Position numbers and translations under genes: made by a program
Assembly: GCA_022749755.1 (NCBI GenBank)
Contig: CM040451.1
Coordinates: 11,979,871-12,043,870, forward strand
Length of the DNA stretch: 64,000 bases
Source: Azadirachta indica
Lineage: Eukaryota > Streptophyta > Magnoliopsida > Sapindales > Meliaceae
Direction of reading: 5' to 3'
Shown here: positions 1 through 13,600 of the stretch, piece after piece
Numbering within the stretch: position 1 is the stretch's first letter
How the letters are laid out: each line of letters opens with the position of its first letter
The notes under the pieces: generated by a model
What the model was told of the DNA's origin: nothing
What the model saw: the letters and a program-made list of their open reading frames with translations, nothing else
The model's database searches: none

Positions 1-3000
1 TTAATGTTTATGACCATATAACCCTAATCATGTCAAAATGAATAATTCTATGTCTTAACTGAATATTCGTATTTAAATGAATAACTGTGATTTAAATAAA
101 TATCTATCTAAATAAACGAGTTGTTTTTCTATTTAAATTTTTTACATGAATAATAAATAAATCATATTTGTATTGAGATGAATAACAAATTAATCATATT
201 GTGTTGAGCCAAATATAATTTCTTTATTTAAATTACCACCCACATGTACAAGGTAGTACACGAGATAGCGCGAATGTTGCCTTTATCGCGCACTAGCAAC
301 GCGCAAGGCAACCTTTGTTGTTGCCACCATCTCGTCTCCATCGCTACTTCGCCGCTACCATGTTGTAGATATAGAATTTTATGTTTAATTAAAGTAAGAG
401 TAAAAGAGTTATTTTACATTTTTATGTTAAAGTTAATAGCTAATTGTCGTTATACAGGAATGAAGTGATAACCTTCAATAAACTAGATATATAACTGATA
501 TATATTAACAAATGAGGGGGCAAGACTGAAAATAACCTTAAAATTAAAAAAAAAAAAATTATGATGGTGTCACTTTTATAACCAGATTAAGTGCTTTTGG
601 AAAAGAGATTTGATTATCTCATACAAGTCTTTAACAAAATGATTACCGTCCAGCTAATGTGGGTAGCTGGTCACATAACAGTAAAGTAGTGCTCTAATAA
701 TAGTGTGGTTTATGGGTAAGTTTAAAGAACTATAAAGAATGTTATCCTCTTTGCTCTACGAGGATTCCCTTAATTTCCTAGCTAGTGCTGGAATTCTTCA
801 TAGGACTTGTTCTAATCATAATTAGTACCAATAAATGAACGAACTTAAAGCCTTTTTCAACAACATTGGAGGTAATAATGCTACCTTAATTAGTAATTAT
901 GCATGCCTGCCTTCGGTTGTTTTTAATTTGCTTTAGGTCGCGGCCGATTTAAATCCCTTTAAATTGCAACCAAATTGGAGTTCACTTACAACACGACCAT
1001 TTAATTTAATTGAGAAACGAACCCAAAAACTTATAATGTATTCCAACTTGCTTTCACTAAAGATGTAAATTAATAAATCATTTTACAGTACCATCCAAGA
1101 GTATGAGATCTACAGAATCTATTTATTAACTTCATGATTCTATGATGTCAAAAAAATCGAGCAAATAGGGGAGATTTTTGCTTTTAATACTGTACATAAT
1201 ATTGGCCGGTTTTGCTGGGGTCTCTATCTAAGCTAGGTAAAGCATAGATTTATGTCCAATACGTCTCCATCGGAGCAACATATTTTCCTTGGTTGATCGA
1301 TGATCCTTTTATATATGGCTGATGCATCCTTTATATAATAATAAGTTGCGTTTCCAAAGTAATATGAGAAGAAAATTAACTAATTAATGCTCCTTTATAC
1401 ATTAATTTAATCAATCGAGTCAAAATTATCTTTTGTGGGATTTATCATGTACTGGTAATCAGAATAACTAAAAGCTTATTATGCACTAGCTCATTGTCGT
1501 TTTGGGCTGGTGGGCTGTGATGGAAGTCATTTCATTTTCCTTTTTTATTGAATAAATCTTTTTTCTACCATTCAAAATGTGTCCCTTGTAAAATTAAATA
1601 TGCCTAGCGTAATATAAAACTATGGCATAACATTGCTTTTCAAGAACTGATCGGACGTAGTGCCTCTTCTCTACTTCGATCTGTTTGCGAGGAGAGAAAA
1701 CTGAAATGACTATATATTTTGGCAACCAGCTCTATTCTAGCATACTTTGTAGAGCAGACAATTAACCCTAGATATGCACTTTTTCCCATTTAATTAGGAC
1801 TGATTTCCAGCCCCATAACTGTAATTTAACCAATAAATTAATGAAAATGGAATAGAACATAACAATAGGATTTACGTGAAATTAAAAGAATAATAAATTA
1901 TTTTCCTTATTCATGTTTTTATCACTCAAATTTTGTCATCATCACATATATAATTCAGGATTTTATCACAATCCTCCTTTAAAGTTTGAGCTTGGATAAA
2001 TTGGAGAGAAATAATTAAAATTGTATTACATACCTCTCCTGCAGTATTAGTCAACTAACCTCAAATGTTGATTCACTCAAATGCCTTTAATTATTTATTT
2101 TTTATTAAAAAATAATTCTTTAATACCTATTTTTGACTTGTATATTTAGTTAATTCAAATGTACAAAATAAATAAAATGACCATATAATAAAAAATAGAA
2201 AAATTGAAAACTTGATATGAAGTATAATTTATTTTTTTTAATAAGCATTCTTGAAATGGAGCACTTAGAGATATATATTAATAAAAATTGATTAAAATTG
2301 AAAAAAAAAAGTTGTTTATAACTTTAATCTTTTCAGTGACTATGTAAGAATTTGACAAAGTGAAATTTTTTAAAAATATAAAAAAATAAATATTAAATAA
2401 TAATATTTTACATATTTAGCCTTATATTTAAAGGTCAATCAACAAATAAATATAACTGTAAGAGAGATAAGTGATATATTTTTATAATTATTATTTATAT
2501 GATAGAACTTGAGACCTTAAAGAGAGGGACGTGATAATATCCTATATAATTCTCTTGGCAGCCTCGTGATTCATGTTCTTATAATTAATTACTCGCACAG
2601 TCAAAGGCTCAATCAAAACACTATCGATTTGTGGTCTCAGTAGCTCAACTAATGAGTGTCGCCCATGCGCATTATAATAATATATATATATATATATATA
2701 TCATGTCATCTTATTTTGTCGAGCTAAGAATTTTGTCGTAATATCATAAATCCAGTAATTGTATTCTCTTTTATATTTGTCATTACCAGCATCACATCTC
2801 ATTTCTTGATTATCAGTTTCCAACTAAATTTTGTAATTTACTTACGGATAAATTAAGCAACCAACTAGGAATGAAGATTGTGTCACTGACCCGCCAAGTT
2901 CTCATGTCGTCTGATGTTATACAGAAACAGAATTAAACGTTGAACAATCAAAACGAAAAGTTGACAATTAAAAGTTTTGGTTTTGTCTTGTAGCAACTAA

Positions 3001-3903
3001 GAAAATGTTATACAGACAAATCCAAAATCATGCGTTCAATCATAGCTAGCATTGGCTTAATTAATTAAAGAGATGTTTGTTAACGAATTCGGAAGAAGAA
3101 GCCAAAGGAATGCATATATACACATATATGTCTCTTTCATGCTCCAAGGAACCTAAAAGCGTTGCCTCGAGAGCAGCCATGTATACTTCTCTATTAACGT
3201 TAAGCTAGCTTCCTTTAATTCTTTATAAAATGATACGGAGATATGGCCAAATGCACTTTAATTTTTTAACGTTAAGCGTGAGTATTTGAGTGATGACTTC
3301 AACACATCGAGCTATTGGGCTAATATTATCGACTTGTGGACATAATGGACACCTCACATTCAATTTTAAACCATTAATGCATGCGAAATCTGAATATTGC
3401 ATACTCGATCCAATGATTTGAGAGGGAAAAAGTTTTTCGTTGCAGGAAGGGAAAAAAAACAAACGTTCAGTGCATGTGTAATTGATATAATTTTAAATTT
3501 AATATTTTCGGCTTTGGATATTTGTCCTTTGTAATGTTTTATTAAATTTATTTATGGACAAAACATATACATATATGCTGTTGATGATATATAGCACTTG
3601 GTAAAAGTTCTGTTCTTTAATCTTCTCTCTTCTGAGGTTAATCGGATAATATAAGTAAATTACATTGTCATTTTATATATGATTGCTGCTACAACATTAA
3701 TATTCGACGCTTGAAATGTGCAATTTCCATCACTTTTTTAGTTGATTGTAGAGCATGCATGGAGGTATTAGTTTAAGAAGTACGTCGACCTCGATGCTAG
3801 CAAGAATATTAATTGACTGCAATAATACTAATTGATTATACTACTAACTCAAAGGAGAACTTTTAATCAATTGAGAATAAAGAAGACTACTCTTCTTACT
3901 TTA
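1..3903. other. Gene-poor AT-rich spacer
   Basis: I see no open reading frame here that looks like a protein. The short frames are low-complexity and lack recognisable motifs. A (TA)n tract lies at 2680-2700. Confidence 0.6.
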
Positions 3904-4615
3904 GGTAGCATTTATATTTTTTATCTAAATTTTGAATATGACTGAAATTTGAATTTAACTTAAATCTGAATATGAATTATATATTTATTTTTTATTTTAA
4001 AATATTTGAAAATAAGTATTAAGTTGTTTGTTTTGACAAAATAAATAATTTAAAAATTGATATTTTAATATATATATCTTTTTAAATAATATACTTATAT
4101 TTATAATAATTTTGATTATATTAGCACAATAATAAATAAAAAAATTAATAAATTATATTAGTATGTACATTTTTTATTTATTTGATATATGTTTTTTTTT
4201 AAAAAATAATTTCTAATTGATGATATAAAGATCAATAAAAATTAAATAAAAATAATAAATCATATTGTAATATAGTTGTAATTATATAAATATACAAATT
4301 GATTGTAATAATTAAAATATAAAATAAATAAGAATGAGAAGACAAGTAGAGGAGAATCAGAGAAAAGATACATTAAAAATATTTAATTAAAATTTTAATT
4401 TTGTTAGTAAATAAATTAATAAGATAAAAATATTTTTCAAAAATAAAAATATTAAATTATTCAGTTATTTATTTATTCAAATTTAAGTCAAAATTTTTAA
4501 ACTTAATTATATTCAAATATTTTTAACAAATATTTAGATATAAGTTAAAAAACAAACGACTTTTATACATTGGAACAATTATATTTAGATTTTAACTTAA
4601 AAAACGAACCATCCC
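3904..4615. mobile_element. Candidate PIF/Harbinger-like MITE or decayed transposon
   Basis: A very AT-rich 712-bp block has imperfect inverted ends. The left end starts GGTAGCATTTAT, and the right end read on the minus strand starts GGGATGGTTCG; both run into a T-rich stretch and a TCTAAAT-type subterminal motif. It is flanked by TTA on both sides (3901-3903 and 4616-4618). A TTA/TAA target duplication and G-rich ends are the PIF/Harbinger pattern. It has no coding capacity. A 3-bp duplication in AT-rich DNA is weak evidence, so this is a candidate only. Confidence 0.35.
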
Positions 4616-6153
4616 TTAGTATATTTAAAATTCTAAGAAATTTAAGAGATTTCCCATATAAAAGTGCATTGAAATCAATGTACGTAAAAGGGTAACTAGG
4701 CTAGCTACAGTTTTCTCTCAAAAAGTCGATCATTTATTTATTTCTTTAAATTTTTTGTCACCGAAATCACAATATATTAACTTGGACTACCTGCTCAAAT
4801 AATAAATCTTAAAAATTCGTTATCAATAAATAGCATGTGGATAATGACGAACTGAGAATACCGTCTATAAATTAAGCAAAATGATCATTTTAGTTTGTCA
4901 GTGCTGATGAATACTCGGTGGAAAAGAGTTCATCGTACCAATATAATTTTCTTGACACACACGGGGGCACTAGCAATATATATATATATATATATATATC
5001 AAATTCGATACCGACACAGATGGCAAAATTACAGCTGCTGGGTTGGGAATCTATTATAGAATTGTATTTCTCCTGAACTTATTGAGATAAAAACTCCACA
5101 TATAAGATAAGAATTTTTAAATTACAACAAAGGAAGGTAGCCTCTAGAGTCAAACATGATATTGACGGCTTCCGTATATATTCTTAACCAAAGGTTATTT
5201 GGGACAAAGATTGAAGCAAATCAAAGACAAACTAACCAAAGAGCTCATAATAATGGCTAAGGAAATCATATATCATATATGCTAGCTAGCCAGTATGACA
5301 AGATTTCTGAAATCACGTTACATATTTTCTTTTCATATTTGTAATCAATACAAGAAAGATCTAGTACTATCTCCAAATCCTCTACAATCTCTCTGCATAA
5401 ACTTCTTCAAGAACTTTGTGTTATTGACATAGTGTGCAACTGTTATGGACGGCATAAATGTAGCCTGGTGATGACAGTTGTGCTTATCCACAGTATTAAT
5501 CAGCAAACAAAAGGTGTAATCACTTTTAATATAGAAAATGAGTTTCTTTCTCTATTGACACAGTGCTTATCTATATGAGGTCATTTTGTCTTAACTGGAA
5601 TCCATATTAATGGATAAGTGATACACATGGACATGTAAAACCATGGGCTTAACATATTTGGTTTTTCTAATTTATATGTATATGCAATATTGCATGCATA
5701 AATTACTTTTTAATTTGGTTGTACTGTTAAATGTCATTGTCCGTCGGTTATCCTTCAAATGGTAGAAACACAGCGACAATGGCATATTTTCGATTGTCCA
5801 TGCGGATTGACTTCAGTTATCTGTCAGGATCAGATTTGTCGATACCGTTCAGAAGAAGCCAAAAGAGTGTTCCTACCAATGGCAAGACAAGCACTTTATC
5901 CTAAATTTGATAGGTAATAACGATCCATGAAAAGTATAGTGTTAATGGACACCTCATCGTTGAAAATCACTGGTAGATATTAGCAGTAGCATACAAATGC
6001 AGCGTCGGAGATAGCAAACGAGACAGTTAAATGTAGCTAGGCCAACGAGAGAAAAAGCCCTTTTGCGTATGATGACAACTTAAGCTTGTTCTGATTGAAC
6101 AATCCCGTATCCACTTACATTCAGCGTAGATAAAGTTAAAACCGAGGGGGCTC
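4616..6153. other. Spacer upstream of the first CLE gene
   Basis: No coding signal was recognised. A (TA)n microsatellite lies at 4976-4999. The last few hundred bases are presumably the promoter region of the CLE gene that follows. Confidence 0.5.
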
Positions 6154-6161
6154 TATAAATA
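6154..6161 (+). promoter_or_regulatory. TATA box of first CLE gene
   Basis: TATAAATA within ctctataaatagg, 79 bp before the ATG at 6233. This predicts a start near 6185 and a 5' leader of about 50 bases. Confidence 0.6.
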
Positions 6162-6232
6162 GGAAAACTAACCCAACTTCTAATCAGTATACAAAGTTAA
6201 TTGTTACTGAAGATAGACCCTAGTTGAGTAGA

Positions 6233-6469
6233 ATGAGCAGCTTAAGGATCTGCGTGGTCTGGATTATCTGTGCCTTCCTGCTATTACTGTTAGCAAGAGC
6301 CGAAAGCCGGCCTCTTGCTCCCTTTGCGGAGAGGAGGAAGAACTTAAGTTTATCAATTGAGAGTACGAAACATATTGGCAGAGAGGCAGTTATCAAAAGC
6401 CAGGATCTGCAGCCTACTAGAACCAGTCCTGGAGGGCCTGACCCGCATCATCACTTTCTAAATAACTAG
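6233..6469 (+). CDS. CLE-family secreted signalling peptide precursor (copy 1)
   Basis: A 78-residue prepropeptide, intronless. The start is the ATG at 6233; an in-frame TTG at 6224 extends the frame but is not a plausible start. Residues 1-24 form a hydrophobic signal peptide (VVWIICAFLLLLLARA). A basic variable region follows, then the CLE box RTSPGGPDPHHH close to the C-terminus with a short FLNN tail. In this family the 12-13-residue CLE peptide is cut out, hydroxylated on proline and perceived by leucine-rich-repeat receptor kinases. The SPGGPDP core matches the Arabidopsis CLE1-7 subgroup, which is largely root-expressed and nitrogen-responsive. A polyadenylation-like AATAAA lies at 6532. 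A related gene lies about 2 kb downstream on the same strand. Confidence 0.9.
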   Translation: MSSLRICVVWIICAFLLLLLARAESRPLAPFAERRKNLSLSIESTKHIGREAVIKSQDLQPTRTSPGGPDPHHHFLNN

Positions 6470-8326
6470 AATGTTGTAACTTGTTACTGTTATTGTAACT
6501 CGAATGTATACTACTTTTACCTGTAATTTTAAATAAATGATGTTTAGTTTTTGTTTACACTTGTCGATGTTCTCAGGATTCTCCTTTTTAATAGAGAGAA
6601 CGAAAATCTCTGAAAGTTTGCATTAAGAATTTACCATTTCTCTGCATATGTTGATTCTTAAATGTCATCCATAGCGCGCTCGAACTACATAATATATGAC
6701 TTGAGCCATATCAAATACATGCATGCGACCAATTCATCATTCATCAACCGTGTTATGAGCAGCGAAGATTTGAGTGGACTCGTACACTACACACAACCAC
6801 ATCGAGTAACTTAATTGAATTTCATTACTGGATACTCAACAAAATATTGTGTCATACAGAAAATTTATTTGAGCATCCAGGCTTACGAGACTTGCGTCTA
6901 TAAATGAGACCAAATATTAATTGTTCACTTTTAACATATAAATTTTATGAATTCTTCTACGTTTCGATTTCATGCATGCACAAATGATATAGCACATTAA
7001 TTCAGTAAGCACCAAATCTATCAGTAAGCTGAAACACGGTGTTTAATTATGGACCAAGGAAAATGTCTCGGAGAGACAATAGATCGATCCATATCTAGCA
7101 GTACCTTCTGAGAAATAAGAAAATTAATATGTTATGATCATTCATTTATGCAATTATATAATTATGCTCAACTGGTTAATTTATATGCTAATTGATTATT
7201 TGTTAGGCTGTGGTTTGCTGGTTAGTTATGATCATTCACCTGGCAATAGAACATTGGTTCAGTGGATCCACAAAATGAAGGGCAGCTACTCCTAGGCCCT
7301 AGCTAGCTAAGAACATAATTACATCCCAAACAAAATGCAGATTCTGCAATTTTGTCCATATATAGCTCAGACATAGAACTAGTGGGTTATGGGATCACTA
7401 TTAGGACAAAAGTTTCTATTAGCACATCAAAGAAAACCTTAGAGATTGATGTCCGCCGATTCATAATCAATCTATATGTAATTCCAAATCATAAAGTGAC
7501 ACATAGGGCAAAATTTCGTGACTAATGACTAGACATACATGCAAATGCACGCATATTGCAAAAGCATAATGAAATGAACACTACTCTAAGAGCACACCAT
7601 GCAGATACTTATATTAGATTCCACTTGTTTTCTGATCATCTGATCATCTGATCATCTGATAAAGTTTCACCTCTTTATCCAAAAGAAAAAGAATTTAATA
7701 TCATTTGCTGTCGGCACATTAATCCAACTTTATCTTAATAAGTTTTTCATATATTATACCCGGCCGTATCCCCATAAAAATATGAGGTGATTTGTTCGAT
7801 TTGGACGTAGGCGAATTAGAAAACTAAAACAACGACAGATAGCCAAATTAAGAATTAGAAGGAAAGCATATTGTTCAATAATTAATAAAATTCTGGAAGA
7901 CAATCGACAATTGTCCTATGTATATATATATATATATATATACACGTACAATATATAATATAAAATGGGAAGAATACAAAAACAGAAATTAATTCTATTA
8001 AATAATACACTTTTGTATAATTGTTTATTTTCTTCTTAATTTATGTCCAAAGCTATCCGAAATTTTACAATAAAGGGCTGATCGAGGATGACTAGACAAA
8101 CAAGTCCAATTGGTAATAAAAGATATTAGCAGCGCCTTAAGAAGGTTTAAAGTCGCGTCCGGTGCTTAAGTGGGGACTGTGACATGTATTTCGTGCAAGT
8201 GAATGGGCCGGTTTCCATTGAGAATAATTAATGGTAAAATTGAATTTGTCATCTTCTAGACGCCAGTACCATTATCGATTGTTTATGCATGCTTTAAAAT
8301 CTTGGACATTTCCCATGCATTTACTC
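6470..8326. other. Spacer between the two CLE genes
   Basis: It holds the 3' flank of the first CLE gene, three tandem copies of an 8-mer (TGATCATC, 7632-7659) and a (TA)n tract at 7920-7942. A short frame at 8231-8434 overlaps the promoter and leader of the second CLE gene and has no recognisable content. Confidence 0.5.
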
Positions 8327-8334
8327 TATATATT
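8327..8334 (+). promoter_or_regulatory. Probable TATA box of second CLE gene
   Basis: TATATATT within ctctatatattgg, about 118 bp before the ATG at 8445. This predicts a leader of about 85-90 bases. Confidence 0.45.
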
Positions 8335-8444
8335 GGCGCTTTTATGCCACTTGCAAGTCTACTTCAATATCCTGCTAATTAAGTTAAAGCTACTCAGATT
8401 CTCTTCAAAACTGATCGCTTTGTCAAAAGGCTAATTCCAAATCG

Positions 8445-8678
8445 ATGCAGGTTTCAATGCTGATTCTACTGATCTTGTTAGTGTTTGTGACAAGTTTGGA
8501 AGCGAATGGTCATCAAGGGCGCAAAATTATGCAGAAAAGAACTGGTAGCCGTTCCATTTTAAGTGAGTTAGGCTATCATTTGTCTAAGTTGAAGCAGAGC
8601 AGGAAGGATGTGACAGATAGAGTTTCACCAGGAGGGCCGGATTCTCACCATCACTTTCAACCTATGGCATTGCCCTAG
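8445..8678 (+). CDS. CLE-family secreted signalling peptide precursor (copy 2)
   Basis: A 77-residue intronless prepropeptide. The ATG at 8445 was chosen; an in-frame ATG at 8457 would also leave a signal peptide. Residues 5-20 are the hydrophobic signal core (MLILLILLVFVTSLEA). A lysine/arginine-rich variable region follows, then the CLE box RVSPGGPDSHHH and a seven-residue tail. It is the tandem partner of the gene at 6233, but outside the CLE box the two proteins are strongly diverged, so the duplication looks old or relaxed. Position 9 of the CLE box is serine. Nearly all the CLE peptides I can recall have proline there, so receptor affinity may differ. There is no frame break. Confidence 0.88.
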   Translation: MQVSMLILLILLVFVTSLEANGHQGRKIMQKRTGSRSILSELGYHLSKLKQSRKDVTDRVSPGGPDSHHHFQPMALP

Positions 8679-9162
8679 ATGCCATTCGGATGAAAAATGT
8701 GGTTGCAGACTGCTGGCAAATTAATTGGCAACCATGTATCGCAGTAAGGAATCAAATATCCTGATCGTTTTCCTTGTTCTATCGTACACCCCACCTCGTC
8801 TCACTCTATTACAGACACAACTTAAATAACTCTCACTCTCCCATGAGCGTGAAATTAAGAGACTCAAGATCTCTCGAACTCTTGTTTTTACTATAGGATA
8901 CCAAACCAATTAAGCTATTTTCTTGGAGAGCAATGGTTAATTTGACCTGTAAAAACCTATAGAGTTTACAGTATGTTGTCTCTTATGTCATCCATTATAT
9001 ATATATATATATATATGGATAAGATCAATAACTCTTTTTTACACAAAATATTATATCAATTATAAATCGTTAGATATACGTAATGAATGTGCCTATATCC
9101 AACAGTTTATAACTAATGTAAGATTTTATATAAAAAAATGAAATTGCTGATCCTCCCTTTTT

Positions 9163-9193
<31 letters not shown>

Positions 9194-10607
9194 TACTATA
9201 TTTGCAATTAATTGGTGTATGTGGTATTATTAGTTGAGGCGATATGTACTTTTTTCAGTGTTTTGTATATTAAGAAGGCATAAAGAATGGTTGTATTGTT
9301 CTATCTTACTTAGATGGATTAAGTAATTTTGTAAAAATTATCACGTACAAACCTTTTATAAACTATCGTTAGTCTTGGTCAACGTATAACAAAAAAATTA
9401 ATAGACTTTTTCTGCTCTTATTTTGTAGAGAAATTACGGAATGCATCTTTTTTTGGCCTTACAATTTAGTTGAGAAAAAAATTGTCTAAGTTTTCATTCG
9501 AATAAAAAAATAAAGTATGAATTTTCATATAATTGTGGGCAAAAAGGACCTTTAATTTTGTTATGGAATTGCTCTCATTTGTTTAAAAGTATAGAGAGAG
9601 AATTTTGGCTATCATTAATGTTTAACACAACGGAAAATTCATAGTTTATTATGACAACAAGCGGGAATAAATTAGAGGCAAAAGCACAAATGATATTTAG
9701 TAAATTTATTTTCAATGAACACCTTTTATTTATATTTCCTGAACATACTAGACAGGTGTTTCTTTTACATATACATACGTACACACACACACACGCATAT
9801 ATATGTGTGTGTGTGCGCGCGCTTGCACGCGCGCGCAAAGACTTTGAATATAAAAACTACACGTGTTGGGTATCTGGCCACAAGTTGTAATTGTTGGTAG
9901 CTAGTAAATTTATTGAATTATTAGAAATCAAATAATAAAAAGAAGCCACGTGACCCACATCCCGCTTACCCTCCTTCCCCCAATCCCAAAGGACCATAGA
10001 GGATCAGGAAACTATAATTGCTAGTACACTTTTAACTTAATTGTGAGCTAATTCTCTTTTCACAAGATAATAATTTATTAAAAGTATATATTAGCTTCTC
10101 TTAAAAAATGCCTATGATTAAGTTTTGGGTTTAAAAAAGACAAACCCTTTAATTATAAATGTACGCTTGTCCAGTAGTGCTTGACCTCAGTTAAGGGCTC
10201 GCTCGCTCAATAAGAATTCTGCTTTATACCCGCAATTACCAAGAAATAACTAAATATACAGGCTAAAAGGAGAATGTCCAGTAATGTTTGACCCGCAAGT
10301 CTTTCAAGTACAACTTATCTGGACACTAAACGAAGTTTGATTCATGGGAAAACATGAAAATTGGACCCTCAATATCTATGCATAGCAAAATGATTCACCA
10401 TAATAATTTTATGATTAATTCTATTTAATTTGTTGCAGGGTTAAGCAAAGAAACGAAACAAGTTTTAATCAGAAGAACTGCATTAGAAGCCAGACCGAGG
10501 GCTTAACCATACATCGGACATTATTTTCCCAATTCTATAATCATACTGTTTATGATTTACTTCTTTGACAATAGCAAAATAACCTTCAAGAGTAAAACAG
10601 TCCCATC
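8679..10607. other. Spacer with TA repeats and an alternating purine-pyrimidine tract
   Basis: (TA)n tracts lie at 8995-9016 and 9162-9193. An alternating CA/TA/GT/GC run at 9777-9837 is listed separately. Short frames across that run are repeat artefacts. The segment near 10440-10607 is probably 3' UTR or flank of the minus-strand GDSL gene. Confidence 0.5.
9777..9837. repeat. Alternating purine-pyrimidine microsatellite (CA/TA/GT/GC)
   Basis: About 60 bases alternate purine and pyrimidine almost throughout. (AC)n and ATATAT lead into (GT)n, so the CA and GT arms can pair as a hairpin. GCGCGCGC-type runs around TTGCA form a second self-complementary unit. Confidence 0.85.
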
Positions 10608-13600
10608 TTACTTCTCAAAAGCCTTGAGTGGGTCATTAGGGTCAATCTCGGAAATCAGTGGGAGATCAACTCGTAATTTTTCTAGACTCAACCCTTTCTC
10701 GTTCAGCTTCATGACAACTTCCTCAAAAACAACCCTATTTCCAGTTTGATTGAGGTGCAAACCATCACTGCAATTCCAATCACAGGAAATCATCACATAA
10801 CTTTATCACGCTTTGATATCCAACAACTCTGGTCTTTTTATCTATGATACAAGTTAAGAAACTTAACACATACTGAATCAATGTAACAACCAGATCAAAT
10901 TATGAAATTATGCTAATCTACACATGCAATCTTACTACTACCATTAGCCAGGGTAGAGTGCACAAAAAATCCACCAATGTTCATGCCCTTAGCAAAAAAC
11001 ACGTTGACAAATATAATAATAGGCTTGTATATCTATGCATATATATATATATATATATACCTACCTCAGATATGCTTTTTTCCAGTTAGGTAGCTGCTGC
11101 ATTTTGGTCCAGAGATCTATCACAGGGAGCCCAAGTTCTCCGGCAACTTCAATACATGCCTTTGCATAAGCACCAGCTGCCTCATTTGTCCTCTCAGGCT
11201 GACCCGTTGGGTTCTCAACATAAGGATGTCTACATCAAAGTTTTTCAGAGTTCCTTTTCAATAATAATTTCCCATAAGAATCACTAATGACAAGAACAAT
11301 ACTGTGCTACACAATAGTGATGATGTATGAAGTGCTTTTTGAGGGATGCCTCGTGAACATGATGTAAAAGAAACACCAATTATTACAAAGAGAATATACG
11401 ATATGAAAAGCAAGTATACTGATAACATACTGAATGCGAGCCTCTTCATCAATTGGGGGTGGAGTGATGAGGAGAACGATAGTTGTTGGCCATCGATTCT
11501 GAGACAGAATAGAATAATGCAAACACAGTCAGGAAACCCAATTCAAAAGCAAACATATAAGATCAAACTATCTAAAATGTACAGACAGTTGTCATTAATT
11601 GAAATGCTAAAATTGAATGTCGTGAAATGTTGAAACTAAAACCTCAAACACTTCTAGGTAAGTACTACAATTGCCCGTTTAGAACCTAAGAGGCATGATA
11701 AAAAGCAAGTTACAACTTACAATCTCAAAGGGTTTTGCAGTTAACGGATAACATGTCCTCATTGGAGTCTCCATACTGATCAATATAAATCATCAAATCA
11801 TCCCTTTAGTAAAGTATATTATAGCTGATCTATCACCAAATAGTTATGTATTAACCAAAGTAATCGTACTTCATATAATTAACCAAGAAACCGCGGCTGT
11901 AACTTATTGGCAAATTCAGTGATAGTCAAAATACAAGGAAAGTAAGATTCATACAAAAAGTAAACTAAGCTAATGGATGAGAGAACTTGTTGACAGCCTG
12001 CGGCTTCAGTTTCAGAGTATCATGGGAATTAGGTAATTAATCATTGATGCAAGCTATGCTTCAGTAACAAGTAGACGTATGATTTGTGTGACACGTGGCT
12101 GGCTCCAATGTATTAGAAATCTCCAGGTTAAAATATAGATTCTTAAAGAGCCTACAACAAAATGCTCAGAGGTTGATAACAAAGAACTGTTCCTAGATCA
12201 AATTACACATAAATGGGAATTGAAAAGGGGGCTATGCAGCATACCAGAAGTCCAAAATCAATGAATTAGACAGTGGACCACCATAAAGATTTTGTGTTTA
12301 TGTGCCACTATTTTCACTATTATTATTTTATTTCTGGAAAGAAAAGAAGTTGAAGCCCTTGTTTAACACCACTAACTCACACATCAAACATAACCTATGG
12401 GCTTTGATCTCTAATTCTTTTGTTGTTAAGAAAGGATGCATAATGAAGATATTCATTTCAATATAACTGTCACCATATATCGTTATCAACTCACCTTAGG
12501 AGTGCCAACTTCTTCGATTCTTTTGTTGGGATTGGATGCTTAAATTTAAGCAATAGATCACTTCTTTTAGATGAGATTCGCTATATTTTCACTATCATAA
12601 GTATATATCATTAACACAAACTTCAAAATTTTTACACTTAATTAGCTTAAAATTCTAATTTGAAAGTCTAATATAATTTGAATGCTGAGAACTGGACTTG
12701 AAATATATATTTTTCAGTTGTATATTCTTGAAACTTATGTGAATGATTCTTAAAACGTACGTTCAAAGTCATTCAGACGTGTGACAATCTGGTCCAAACA
12801 AACGGTCAAACAAGAAACAAGAGAAAATACATGCAGCATCACATAACGCAACAAATATTATATGTATACAATAAGATATATATAGTTTTCACACAAAGTT
12901 ATCTTTAGAGCTAACCTATGAAAATTATTATATAAATATAAACCTAAATATATATAAAATAATAATTGATTAGGATGTGATGTAAATGATTCTTTTCCCA
13001 ACGCCACCGGAGCCCTAAATAGTGGAAAAAGGCGTAAGATACATATGGTGACTAGTCCACCACCTAGCTACCACAGGTAAGTTGTAACTTGTGATCTCAT
13101 GTGCTATAAATAATATAACAACGTAGCAAATCCATCAACGGCCAGGATTTCATCTACAAAACTGTATGGGCCCCATCAACAACAACAAATATTCAAAAGA
13201 ATTTATAAAATTACTTGTACTGCTTTAAAAGTCATAGACACCTTGGACCACAGCGCACCAATTGAAATAGACGCGAGTGGGTGATCTCCCCCCATATTAC
13301 CCATATAGCTAGCCTAGACCTAGCTCGCTAGACCTCTGCTTTTGCCAAAAGGAAAGCCATTAAAACGGCAGCTAATAGACTGTTAATTACCAACAGCAAT
13401 ATTGAGAGCCATGATGCAATAATAGAGCTCACCCACCACACAAACACTCTTTCATTTTCCACCATCGACCTCTGTTCCCTATCTTAATTTCTATGCCTGC
13501 AACTTTTCAGGATCATCTAAGTTGGTATCCACAATATATATAAAATTTTATTTGTGTACGCTTGAATATTTTTTTATATACAGGCGACGTAATACATGCA

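Noticed and set aside
244..468. Plus-strand 74-codon frame
   Set aside because: No domain, no homology I recognise, and no promoter context. Probably chance.
3223..3462. Minus-strand 79-codon frame
   Set aside because: Composition and lack of motif suggest a random frame in spacer.
8231..8434. 67-codon frame just upstream of the second CLE gene
   Set aside because: It overlaps the TATA box and leader of that gene and is low-complexity hydrophobic. It is not credible as a gene.
9575..9900. Overlapping frames with His/Thr and Val/Cys runs
   Set aside because: They are translations of the CA/GT/GC microsatellite.
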